Shown here one piece after another: positions 1 through 10,500 of a DNA stretch of 64,000 bases. A model generated the notes under the pieces. It searched no databases, was not told the DNA's origin, and saw only the letters and a list, made by a program, of their open reading frames with translations. Each line of letters begins with the position of its first letter. Position 1 is the stretch's first letter. The stretch comes from Proteromonas lacertae (Eukaryota; Sar; Bigyra; Opalinata; Proteromonadidae). A program made the position numbers and the translations under genes. Where the stretch lies: positions 182,726 through 246,725 of the forward strand of contig NGBS01000877.1 in NCBI GenBank assembly GCA_002245135.1. The letters run 5' to 3'.

Positions 1-3000
1 TTGACTTGATTCATCCATTTTAGTACGAGCAAAACTCTTTTGTACGATTAACTTCAATATGGATAAACTCTCTGGATCTATAGCCATACCATATTCTCTT
101 AAACAATTAAATGTTTTTTCATATTCTCTCACATTGAATAAATAATTGGCATATCGAACTGAATAAAAATGTTTTTGATTCTCATCTTGCGAAACCATTT
201 GTATTACTTTAGTCCATTCATTGTTCTGTATTAATAAATCAATTGCTTGTTGATCAAATCCACCAGTTATTAATTCATCTACTCTTCCACTACTTGCTAA
301 ATATTCTGAATATAATTTTTGTACTCTCTCCACTTCACTTGGTAATTCTCTTGATGCTAATTCTTGTGCTTTATCCCATTCTTTAGCTGATATATATAAA
401 TCTAATGCTTCTTCTACTCTTCCAATATCTTTCAATAAATCACCAGCTGCTTCAAATCTTTGTATTGAACTTAATAAGTTTGATACTCTTACAACTACTT
501 CTTCATATCGATCTCTTTCGTGTTTACCAGCTAATGTAACTGCTTTCTCCCATATTCTTTCAGCTGCATCTTTATTATCATTTGCTTCAAACAATGTGAC
601 TTGTAAATATGAATCAATTGCTTTATTAAAGTCTTGTTTCTGTTCAAACATTTGTGCCATTATGATATGATTCTTATTAGCACCACCACCTGCTGCATTA
701 CCTTCCTTCATACTTTGTAACTCTCTTACACGTTGTGGAGCGTAATCTCTAGCGATTCTAATAGCATCATCGTATTTCTCTACACTCGTATACATATCGA
801 TAATATAATCAGGACGACTAGCCTTCATATATAATGATTCAGCTGTTGCATAATCTTTACGATTCTCTGAATCTTTAGCATTATCTATATAGATAGTTGG
901 TATAACTGATGGTGTATATTCTGTTGCTAATCTTAAGGCATCATTCCACATCTTCTTCTCTACATACATATCAACAGCTTGTTCCGGCTTGTTGGCTCGA
1001 ATATATTCTTTTTCAGCATCTTGTAGTTTATTCTGCATTTCTAAATCAGCTGCATATTTCTCATGAATTAGTGGTAATTTACTCTTCATAGATTGTCTTG
1101 CAGTTTCAAAGGCTTCATCATATAATTTACATTCAATAGCAAAATCAATACATCTATCTATTAATCCTAACTTTCTCAATTGTTTCATACCATTCTCACC
1201 ACCTAACTTTCTAGCCCAATTATAAGCAACATTAGTACTAGCTTCAACACCACCATTATACTTAGCAACTCTAATAGCTTCATCCCATTGATCTATTAAT
1301 GTATACATACTACAAGCGGCATTCCAATCACCAGCTTCAATATAATGATGTTCTGCTTCTTTATATTCTTTATCTAATTCTAATTGTTGAGCTAATTGAC
1401 TATGTGCATCTCTTATTTGATCTGGTCTGTATTGTGTTACTACTCTGATCATATCACCATACATTTTATTCTTTTTGTACATTAATATTGCACTATCTGG
1501 ATCATTAATACGAATATATAATCTCTCAGCTTCTTTAAATTCATGTTGTGATTCAAGCTTTTTGGCTTGATCTAAACAGATATGTTTATAATCATCAGCT
1601 TTGAAGTATTGTTCTGCAATTCTTTCAGCTTCAGCCCATCTCTTAGCTGAATTGTACATTTCAATTGCTTCTTCTGGTTTTTCACCTTTTACATAGTAAG
1701 TAGTAGCTAAATTGTATTCACCTGTTTCTCTATAATGTTCAGCTATTCTGAGATAATAAGGACCAGCTTCATTTCTAGGTAATGCATCATTAATCATTTG
1801 TATTGCCTTTCTCCACTGTCTACTATCAATAGCAGCAGAAATAGCTTTAGCAACAGCTCCACTCTCAATATAATGATTAATAGCTGCATCTATAGCTTGT
1901 TGACTTACTAAATAATCACCCCATTCTTCTTCTAAAGCTACAACTTTATCAGGATAATTCTTTCTACATAATTCTACAGCAGATTGATATACTCTACCTC
2001 TAATATAACAATCCAATGCTCTTGCTGAATTATTCATATCCTCAAGGAAATTACCAGCTTTCTCGAATAGATTACTATCTAATAAAGCTTGTATAATTCT
2101 CTCGCATACTTCATCACCACATCTATTAACTGATGCAAGTTTAGCTGCCATTACTGGTAATCCACCTTCTAAATATAGATTAATAGCTGCTATATTTTCA
2201 CCTTCTTCTTCTTTCAATTTACCAGCTTTATCTTGTTGTCCTGAATCTATCAAATATTTGAAATAGTTTGATTTCATCATTTCAGTATCTCTATGATTGT
2301 TTCTTTCAGCTACTCTAATAGCATCATCATATTTATGTAATGTTTGATACATTTGTATAGCATCATCTACTTTACCATGATCTAATAATATCTTCTCAGT
2401 GGATTTATAATTATTGTTAAACATATCTTTCTTAGCTAATACCATCCAATGATCTCTAGCCATCTTATCATTTGGATCTTTAGGATATTTCAATTGTAAT
2501 TTATTGATCTTATTAATATATCTTGCTGAACTAACATCACCTAATGCTGCTGCACACCTTTCTGCTATTATATAATCATCCTTTTGATCAGCTGCTTGTA
2601 ATAATTCTCTCCACATTCCTTCAGTTTCATCAGTCATTTTTATACCTTCTAAGACACTTCTTGCTTGTTGTAAATCACCATCTTCTATTGCTATACCAAA
2701 GCCTATTAATCCTTCATTCAATGGTTCAGCTATATAGTTTTCACCATCAAATAATATTACTTCAGTTCTACCATTCTTTCTATCAATAGTTTCAATATCT
2801 CCTTTGATTTCTCTTTTAGTCATTCTATCTGGATTGGTTAATGTATACCATATACACATTGTATTCTTATTCTGTGCGACAATGACGTCAGATAATGGAA
2901 CCCATTGTACATAACTACAGAATGTTAATAATGTAGTTTTCTTTTGAGTAGTAAAATCATATAAGTGTAATTGTCTATGTTTATCTCTAAATACTAAGTG

Positions 3001-4548
3001 AGTACAACGTGGATTTAACTCTAAGAAATCTATTCTACAATCATGATTAATAGTAGCAATTGTACCATTTGTCATTATATCAACTACTCTGATTGTAACA
3101 AGATCTAATAAATAAGCAATCTTTCTATTATTCTCTAATTTCTCACCATTTCTTATTAAAGCTCTTTCATTATTTCTGACTGATATTAAGTGTTGACTAA
3201 CATGTTCTGTTCTAAAACTACCTAATATCTCATTTCTACCATATTCAACTATAGTTAATTCACCTTGATTAGAGATTAAACAGATCTTATCATAATCAAA
3301 TGCGAATTTCTCTTTATTAGTTGTTTTCCATGGTATTTCACTGATTTTCTTAGTGTCAAAATCACCTACAATTATAGTTTCACATGTTCTAGCTATCATA
3401 TATCGACCTCTATATATATGCACATCATCTATGGAATATCCTTTATTACTATATAATAATCTTACAGCTGTATCATTCGTTTCACTTTCAGTATCAGTAA
3501 TAATGATTCTGGATGGTGATACATAGTTATATTCAAATGCACCTTGTTTACAACGACGTAATGACACTTCGAACATTTCAACTGCACCTGTCACAGAACC
3601 AACTACTACTCTACTACCATCTGGTCGCCATGAGGTAGCAGTTACACTGTATAAATTATTGATTCTCTTTTCATATGATTGTTCCCAACTCTTTGTCTTT
3701 GTTTGATATGAATAGATATAGAATCTATTATAGTTACCTACTACAATACAATCACCATCTGGATTAGCAGCAGCTGTCTCAAACTCTTTTACTAATGGGT
3801 CTTTATTATAATCGAATGATCTTTGAATTGATCCACTGGTTGGTTCATAAAATAATACTCTCTTATCATTTCCACTTGCACAGATTGATACACCCCAGGA
3901 TAAAGCATAAGGTGTTGTTGGATGAGTAACTACCTTGGAGGAGGATGGCTGTTTACCGGTTGTTTCATCACCAAATCTATAAACATAGATTGAACCATCT
4001 AAATGACCAGTGACTATTGCATTTCCTTCTGGGTTAGAACACATTGATACACAGTAGGATTGAGTATCGAACAAGGAGGAGGCTTTACTCTTGTTGTTTC
4101 TACCAGATTTGATTGATCCATCTGCACAACCAAATACGACTTCTTTTGGCTTTGATGGCCATGCACAACAGGTTATAGCTGATGATACGACATATCTCCC
4201 ACGAACTGCTTTCTTATCTCCCCAATGATTACCAAGCTATTTAAGAATTATATAAAAACTAAATATTTATACATAATAAACATATAAACAACAATCTGAT
4301 TGAGCGATTGCTAATTGATCTGAGTCTGGACTGAATACCATTCCTTTAACAACGTAATTCTTACCACAGTTTGGTGCTGGCTTTGTGGAGAATTGTTCAA
4401 CATATTTACCAGTTTCGTCAAATAAAAACACTACTCTATTGGTGGTACATGTAGCTAATCTCATCATATCAGGTGACCAACAAATGGCTGTGACTTTAGT
4501 TAAGGTTTCTGATACACCAGCAATATTTGCATCATGTAATAACTGCAT
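1..4548 (-). CDS. IFT172: Intraflagellar transport protein IFT172, 3' end outside window
   Basis: IFT172 is the largest IFT-B subunit; it acts at the ciliary tip and base in turning anterograde trains around. The visible part encodes about 1,504 residues, against about 1,750 in animals, so roughly the last 240 lie beyond position 1. The N-terminus (AICWS, FSTKPAP, VKGMAFSPDS-like VKGMVFSPDS) and the following WGDKKAV segment match the family closely. Residues about 1-600 are WD40 repeats; the rest is the long run of TPR-like helices rich in W-E/D-A pairs. One 36-nt intron (4237-4272, GTATAAA...TAG) splits the first WD40 blade after DCCLYVYY and keeps frame. The ATG at 4546-4548 gives the conserved short N-terminus. 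The gene is head to head with V-ATPase subunit B, 177 bp away. Its presence shows that the organism builds cilia. Identification is firm; the C-terminus is not visible. Confidence 0.96.
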
Positions 4549-4725
4549 TATTTAAATTGACTTTCTTATTATTGAGAAAAATCGAATTAAAATCAACAAA
4601 TCAAAAACGCTTTTTTAAATTTTGTTTGGCTTGAAAAAGGTGAGGCTAAAAAGTGGAGGCTTAACTTGACACTAGGCTTGAGTTATTCAATCATTTTTAT
4701 TAAATCTTCTTTTATCTCCAAGATA
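4549..4725. promoter_or_regulatory. Divergent intergenic region, IFT172 / V-ATPase B
   Basis: This is the 177-bp gap between two outward-facing start codons. It must hold both promoters and 5' UTRs. It is AT-rich with a GC-richer patch around 4620-4680 (GGTGAGGCT, GTGGAGGCTT). No known promoter element can be named from one copy. Confidence 0.5.
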
Positions 4726-6342
4726 ATGTCGGTTTTAACAGAAGGAAAACCTACTACCTTTGATATTAATGCTGCTGCTGCTATCAGAGATTATTATGTT
4801 GAACCAAGATGTGGTATTTATTAATCATTTTCATCTTCCATAGATTACAAAACAATATCAAGTGTCAACGGACCTTTGGTCGTATTAGAGAATGTTAAAG
4901 TATAACAAATCGTCATATGCTGAATAGGGACCTTGTTTCAACGAAATTGTTGAATTACAGTTAGGAAATGGTGAAAGAAGAAGAGGGCAAGTGTTAGAAA
5001 TTTATGGTAAAAAAGCAGTTGTTCAAGTATTCGAAGGAACAACAGGTATTGATAATTTAAAGACTTGTTGTACATTTACAGGAGATGTCATGAAGATTCC
5101 AATGTATAAATATCAAATATATTCACATAATTATAATATTTGTTTAGTTCAAGTGAAATGTTGGGAAGAACATTCAATGGATCTGGTACTCCAATCGATG
5201 GTTGTCCACCAGTATTAGCTGAAGATTATTTAAATATTGAAGGTAATCCCATCAATCCCTTCTGTAGAACATATCCTAAAGAAATGATCCAAACTGGTTT
5301 ATCTTCAATTGATGTAATGAATTCTATTGCTAGAGGTCAAAAGATCCCATTGTTTTCTGCATCAGGTTTACCACATAACGAATTAGGTGCTCAAATCTGT
5401 CGTCAAGCTGGTTTGGTTGCTGGTAAAGATATATTTGACCATCATAAAGACAACTTCGCTATGGTATTTGGTGCTATGGGTGCTAATAAAGAAACAGCTA
5501 GATTTTTTAGAAATGATTTTACTGAAAATGGTACAATGCAAAGAACAGTCTTATTTATGAATTTAGCTGATGATCCAACTATTGAAAGATATATTACACC
5601 ACGTCTAGCTCTTACAACAGCTGAATATTTAGCATATGAACAAGAATTGCATGTATTAGTCATTCTAACTGATATGTCATCTTATGCTGATGCTCTTCGT
5701 GAAATATCTGCTGCTAGAGAAGAAGTACCTGGTAGAAGAGGTTATCCAGGTTACATGTACACTGATTTAGCCACTTTATATGAGAGAGCTGGAAGAATTA
5801 ATGGTAGAAATGGTTCAATTACTCAATTACCTATATTAACAATGCCTAATGATGATATTACTCATCCAATCCCTGATTTAACTGGTTATATTACTGAAGG
5901 ACAGATTTACATTGATAGACAATTATATAAGAGAGGTATTTATCCACCTATCAATGTATTACCATCATTATCTAGATTGATGAAATCAGCCATTGGTAAA
6001 GGCATGACTAGATATGATCATGGAGCAGTTTCTAATCAATTGTATACTAACTATGCAACTGGTAAGGATGTATTGGCTATGAAGGCTGTGGTTGGTGAAG
6101 AAGCTTTAACACAAGAAGATCACTTGTATTTGAAATTCACTGAAGATTTTGAAAGAAAATTCTTATGTCAAGGTTCTTACGAATCTAGAGATATTTATAA
6201 ATCATTAGATGAAGCCTGGAACTTATTGAGAACATTCCCTAAGGAAATGTTGAAGAAAATTGATCAAAAGACTTTAGATGAATTCTATGCTAGAAAAGAC
6301 AAGAAAGATATTCCTCCAGCACCAGAAGCAACATCCAATTGA
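4726..6342 (+). CDS. ATP6V1B: V-type proton ATPase subunit B
   Basis: Non-catalytic nucleotide-binding subunit of the V1 head of the vacuolar ATPase, which acidifies endosomes, lysosomes and vacuoles. Four exons: 4726-4813, 4844-4899, 4928-5103 and 5148-6342, split by introns of 30, 28 and 44 nt. Spliced, the protein has about 490 residues, the normal length. Diagnostic segments include [26 protein letters not shown], the altered P-loop region [56 protein letters not shown] and [19 protein letters not shown]. The start was chosen because it gives a short leader into [15 protein letters not shown], the conserved beginning. Conservation is very high, so this gene is a good yardstick for intron recognition here. 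It ends in TGA, 85 bp from the convergent small gene downstream. Confidence 0.98.
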
Positions 6343-6427
6343 AAAGTGTAAAAGAATAATTAAGTTACTATTTTGTTTTTTGTTTATGTTTATATTATTT
6401 TTGTATTGATGTGTTTTGTTTGGCTTT

Positions 6428-6775
6428 TTATTTATAAACTGATAAATGACTTGGAGATGGAATAGTTCGACTATTTGGAGATGGAATTGGACTTGGATTT
6501 CTATTTTGTTTTAATTGATATTCTAAATCATCAATCATATCTTCATATTGTCTGATTTGTTCTTTTAATTGTTCGTATTCTTTTTGTAATGCTTCACCTT
6601 CTGTGATTGGTAGATGCTTTAATAAAAAATAAACAGTTTCATCAATTTCTAATTTCTCACCATCTTTTAATCTACTTATACTTTCTTTATATTCTTCATC
6701 ATCATATACTTTATTCATTAGATTCGCTATTATGTGATTTACAGCGTCCATTCTCAATCTATCATAAAAAGACAT
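6428..6775 (-). CDS. Small coiled-coil protein, unknown function
   Basis: Single-exon ORF of 115 residues. The first 50 residues look helical (MDAVNHIIANLMNKVYDD), followed by LDGE-type charged sequence and a short helix VYFLLKHLP. Residues about 58-92 form a coiled coil (EALQKEYEQLKEQIRQYE, DDLEYQLKQN). The tail is rich in SPSP repeats (SPIPSPNSRTIPSPSH). The order helix, short linker, C-terminal coiled coil resembles the AMY-1/MYCBP family of A-kinase-anchor and cilium-associated proteins, but key identities are too few to claim it. It sits between the V-ATPase gene (convergent, 85 bp) and the RNA-binding protein gene (divergent, 212 bp). It is probably real: no frame breaks, a plausible start, and composition like its neighbours. 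Confidence 0.7.
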   Translation of the reverse strand: MSFYDRLRMDAVNHIIANLMNKVYDDEEYKESISRLKDGEKLEIDETVYFLLKHLPITEGEALQKEYEQLKEQIRQYEDMIDDLEYQLKQNRNPSPIPSPNSRTIPSPSHLSVYK

Positions 6776-6987
6776 TATTTCATCTTCACCAATCTATTAA
6801 CTGTGTAATTTATAAGTCATACAAACGTAAGAGACATTTATTATATTATAATTCAACTTATAGCAAGTAAAAACAACAAAAGTAAGAATATTGTTTCAAA
6901 ATTTATATTCGGTTCTTTTCTCAAATCAGCATTATTATTGGTTTGTTTCAAATTGAATATTAATTTTTTCATTATTCTCTGCCTCTG

Positions 6988-8570
6988 ATGATAGAAGAAT
7001 GTATATAGAAAGTTTATAATTTTTATTAGCACATCCAGATGAGTTATTTGTCAAAATTAGGGGGTTTTCTTGGACCGATACAAAAGATGACATAATTAGC
7101 TTTTTTAAAGATGAAAACATCAAACCAGGAAGGGTAGTTATTCCCATGAAAGATGGTAAAAATATTGGAGAAGCTGTAATCGAGTTTTCAACAAAACCTG
7201 ATGCTGTTAATGCTATTAAACGACATAAACAATATTTGCATAACAGATACATGGAAGTGTATCAGAGTTCATTTTCAGAATACCTTGCTAAAGAAAACTA
7301 TAATGGTGATATTCAAAGTCAACCTGTGAATAACTATAATCAAAACCCAGTTCCAAGTAAAAATTATCCCTTCAGGTGGAAGAGGTGGTAGATCTAGTGA
7401 TAACCATCCTAATTCTTCATATACTCGAGCTGCTCCTTATTATGCTCATTCTCCTCCAATAGCACATCCTTACTCTCCACCTGTACCAAATGCATATTCA
7501 CCACCACCTCCAGTTGATGCTTATACAAATTCAAAACCGTTTTACCCAAACGATCCATATAATTCTCAACCATACCCACGAAACCAATCTCCACCAGTTC
7601 ATTCTAACAGTCCACCATTACATGAACCTGCTAGAATTGCTATACCATATAATTCAAAATTACCATCACATTCTTTTATTGTTCGTATACGGGGAGTGCC
7701 TTTTACTGCTACAAAACAAACTATTTCTCATTTTTTCTCACCACTAGTGGTTGATGATAAAAATATAACAATTGTTTTAACAAGGGAAGGTAGACCATCT
7801 GGTGGTGCTTTTGTCGTGTTTAACAGTGAAGCAGAAGTGAGACAAGCATTAGCTAAATCTAAAGATAAAATGTCTGGTAGATCTGTTGAGTTGTTTAGGA
7901 GTAGTATTTCGGAATTACAAAATGCTAATACACAAAACGATAATTGTCTTGCTAAAAATATCGCACTTCGTCCTGGGGAGACTGCTATTATAAAATTAAG
8001 GGGTTTACCTTATTCTGCTCAAGAAAGGGATATTGTTAATTTCTTTAAAAAAGCTGGGGTTGTTGATATTACTGAAAAAAGTGTTCATGTCGCTCGTGGT
8101 ACAGATGGGAGACCTTCGGGAATTGCTTTTGCTGAATTTAAATCAACTGATGTATATAAATTTTGCTATTTTTCTTTTTTACATCTTTTAAATACTCTAA
8201 ATTATTTTTTAATTATATTTTATAGGATGTTGCAAGAGGTATGATATGTGATAGAGAAAAAATTGCTAATAGATATATTGAATTATTTCATTCAAATTTT
8301 ACAGAGATGAAAACACATTGTGGACCTATAGATACAATCGGTGTTGACTATTCTCAACCTCCTCCATCACCTTCTCAAAGAGTATCACGTGGTCCTCCTC
8401 CTCCAAGAGGTTATTATAATTATCCACCAAATTATTATTCAAATTATTCTGCTCCTCCTCCATCTAGAGGATATTATTATCAACAACCTCGTGCATACAT
8501 GCCACCTCCACCAAGACAGTATGATCCTTATGCTGCACCTCCACCATCTCAATATGCACCAAGAAGATAA
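6988..8570 (+). CDS. hnRNP H/F-like RNA-binding protein with three quasi-RRMs
   Basis: Four exons (6988-7000, 7030-7356, 7376-8151, 8226-8570) encode about 486 residues. RRM1 (about 8-85) has VKIRGFSW and ends HNRYMEVYQSS; RRM2 (about 212-290) has VRIRGVPF, REGRPSGGAFVVF and GRSVELFRSS; RRM3 (about 316-395) has IKLRGLPYS, GRPSGIAFAEF and NRYIELFHSN. This is the hnRNP H/F/ESRP quasi-RRM signature (RGLPW, EGRPSGEAF, HRYIEIFKS), which in animals binds G-tracts and controls splicing. A GGRGGRSS stretch and a Pro/Tyr-rich linker follow RRM1, and the C-terminus is Pro/Tyr/Arg-rich (PPPPRGYY, YMPPPPRQYDPY), a low-complexity tail. The start at 6988 needs a first exon of 13 nt (MIEE) and a 29-nt intron. 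The second intron would be only 19 nt; a one-base offset at that point is the alternative. Confidence 0.9.
7357..7375 (+). other. Candidate 19-nt intron
   Basis: The sequence GTAAAAATTATCCCTTCAG starts GTAAAA, ends CAG, and its removal joins two clearly coding stretches of the hnRNP-like gene (NQNPVPS to GGRGGRSSD). Without removal the frame stops at TAG 7388-7390. A one-base insertion in the read sequence would have the same effect on frame. Confidence 0.5.
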
Positions 8571-8677
8571 ATATAAAAAATAAATAAATAAAAATTTAGA
8601 AATTAGTATTTTTATTGTTTTGATTTTTTGGGTAAATGTCAGAAATAGAGAATAAAACAAAATGAAAATTTATTTAT

Positions 8678-10458
8678 TTACACTTTAGTTACCTTTTCTA
8701 TATCACTAATTGTCTATATAACAATAAAATAATAATAATAATAATATATATACTATTGGTATTGATTTTGTTAAAATTTCTGGTTCATTCTTGTGATTTA
8801 TTGCTATTACATTACTTATTCTTGCACTTATTCCCTTATATTCCTCTGTTATTTCTGGTAATTTGGGATTTATCTATTCATCGTTATAATAACAATAATA
8901 AAAGAGAAATAATTCATACATAAATAGCAGCTCCAAATGTAAAAACATTACCAGGTATTAGTTTCTCGTCAAATGAAATTGATGGTGTATCAATTGGATC
9001 AATTCCTAACCAATTAGACACATGATGTGGAAAAACTTTTAAATATAACTTTCTTTCAATAATTGACTTTAAAGTATTATTCTTCATTACTTTATAATCA
9101 TATAAACCTTGACATAACAACTTGATTACTATTTTATATAAATCATTCAATGAAACTGGTTGATTTTTCATTCTTAATCTATTAATCCCTCCAATGTAAG
9201 CATTATAGATTATGCTATATATCTTTTTCTGTGGTTCACTAAATTCACCTGAAACAGGCCAAGTTCTAGCAACATAGGAACTATATCCATGATATTCACA
9301 ACCAGCTTGAAAATTGATTAACTATTAAAATAAATAAAATGACATATATACTTCACCACCATTTAAGGCTGCTTTACAAAATGTATTATTTAATAAATAA
9401 GATGTTTTTCCAGCTAGTATTAAGAATAATAAAATGGTTATAAATACAGGTTATAACTGGTTCATTACACATTCCTTCTGAACCTCTTGATGTAATATTA
9501 TATTGAAAATTGGAGATTACTGAATATTCATAAGATCCAGGTCTTATATTATAATTAAAGAAATAACTAATTTATAAGTAATATAATAAAAATTTAAAAT
9601 GATATTAACTTTCTGCATTGTTTCTAAAAATGATTCTGATAATATTTCACTTCCTGATTTTATTACATTCATTTCATTCTTAGATTTTATAAATCTTAAT
9701 TTATCAATAAACGACATTAATGGACTATTATAATTAAAATAATCAATATATATATATATACTTGAGTTGATATTTTAATGGATTTAAAATCATTTTTATC
9801 TGATTATCAATAATTGGATGATGGTTTGTTATACAATAGATTTTATCATTTTTTGTAAGAAGAGATGGTAATAGTTTCTTTAACGCTTGAATTCCTAGTA
9901 CATTATCAAAGCCAAAACATTCTCTAATTGCAGCTAAACTTGAGATTCTATCATTCCATTGAATATCAAACTGTTTAGGTTCAGGACAAAATATGATAGA
10001 TTGCGTTGAATTGGCTGATGCTTTTCTCAAGAATAACAAACAATCTGGTTCCTAGCATAATATAGTATAAAATTAATGATTTCAAATACCATAAGTCCTG
10101 TAAGATAGAAAAAGTATGAATTTTGGTGAAAAGGGTATGAAACGTTGTACGACTTTTCAGTCAAACTGGAGGATGCAATTATAGTGACTGAATTTTCAGG
10201 TAGTGAATTCATTAGCGCTATTTGTCGTTCATTATATCTAAAGAATAACTCAAAAAGTCTATACTCATTGCCTGAAATACCAGGAGTAATTTCATTTTTC
10301 TTTATAAGGAGTGGATGAGTCCAAAACGAAGGCTATTAAAATTAGGATGAAAAATTTACTTGAGAACAAAGATGACTGGGTTGTTTGGTTGATGCTGTTC
10401 CATAATAACGTAGTAAAAACGACAATCGTAGACAATTCCTTCTCACTAAAAAGGACAT
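8678..10458 (-). CDS. XPNPEP3-like Xaa-Pro aminopeptidase homologue lacking metal ligands
   Basis: Nine exons, about 494 residues. The N-terminus MSFLVRRNCLRLSFLL looks like a mitochondrial presequence. THPLLIKKNEITPGIS and YPFHQNSYFFYLTGL-MEPDCLLFL match the N-terminal domain of mitochondrial aminopeptidase P (XPNPEP3/Icp55). The pita-bread domain follows (DKLRFIKSKNEM, QAGCEYHGYSSYVARTWPVSGEF, FPHHVSNWLG, GISARISN, SDIEKV). Compared with E. coli PepP, the five metal ligands appear replaced: D260 by Q (9307-9309), D271 by Y (9274-9276), H354 by N (9013-9015), E383 by G (8932-8934), E406 by S (8814-8816). Catalytic H361 is I. Introns (27, 38, 37, 43, 34, 30, 46, 40 nt) keep frame except that one surplus base is needed after the 43-nt intron near 9,555. 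The fold is kept, so I infer a pseudoenzyme; a young pseudogene is less likely. Confidence 0.85.
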
Positions 10459-10500
10459 TTTATTATTGAAAAGAACTTGGCTTGATTCACATTTAAAAAA
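10459..10500. promoter_or_regulatory. 42-bp shared promoter gap
   Basis: Only 42 bp separate the ATG of the aminopeptidase-like gene (minus) from the ATG of the oligopeptidase gene (plus). Both transcripts must therefore start within this gap or inside the neighbouring coding region. It is AT-rich and ends in a run of A before the plus-strand ATG. Confidence 0.55.
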
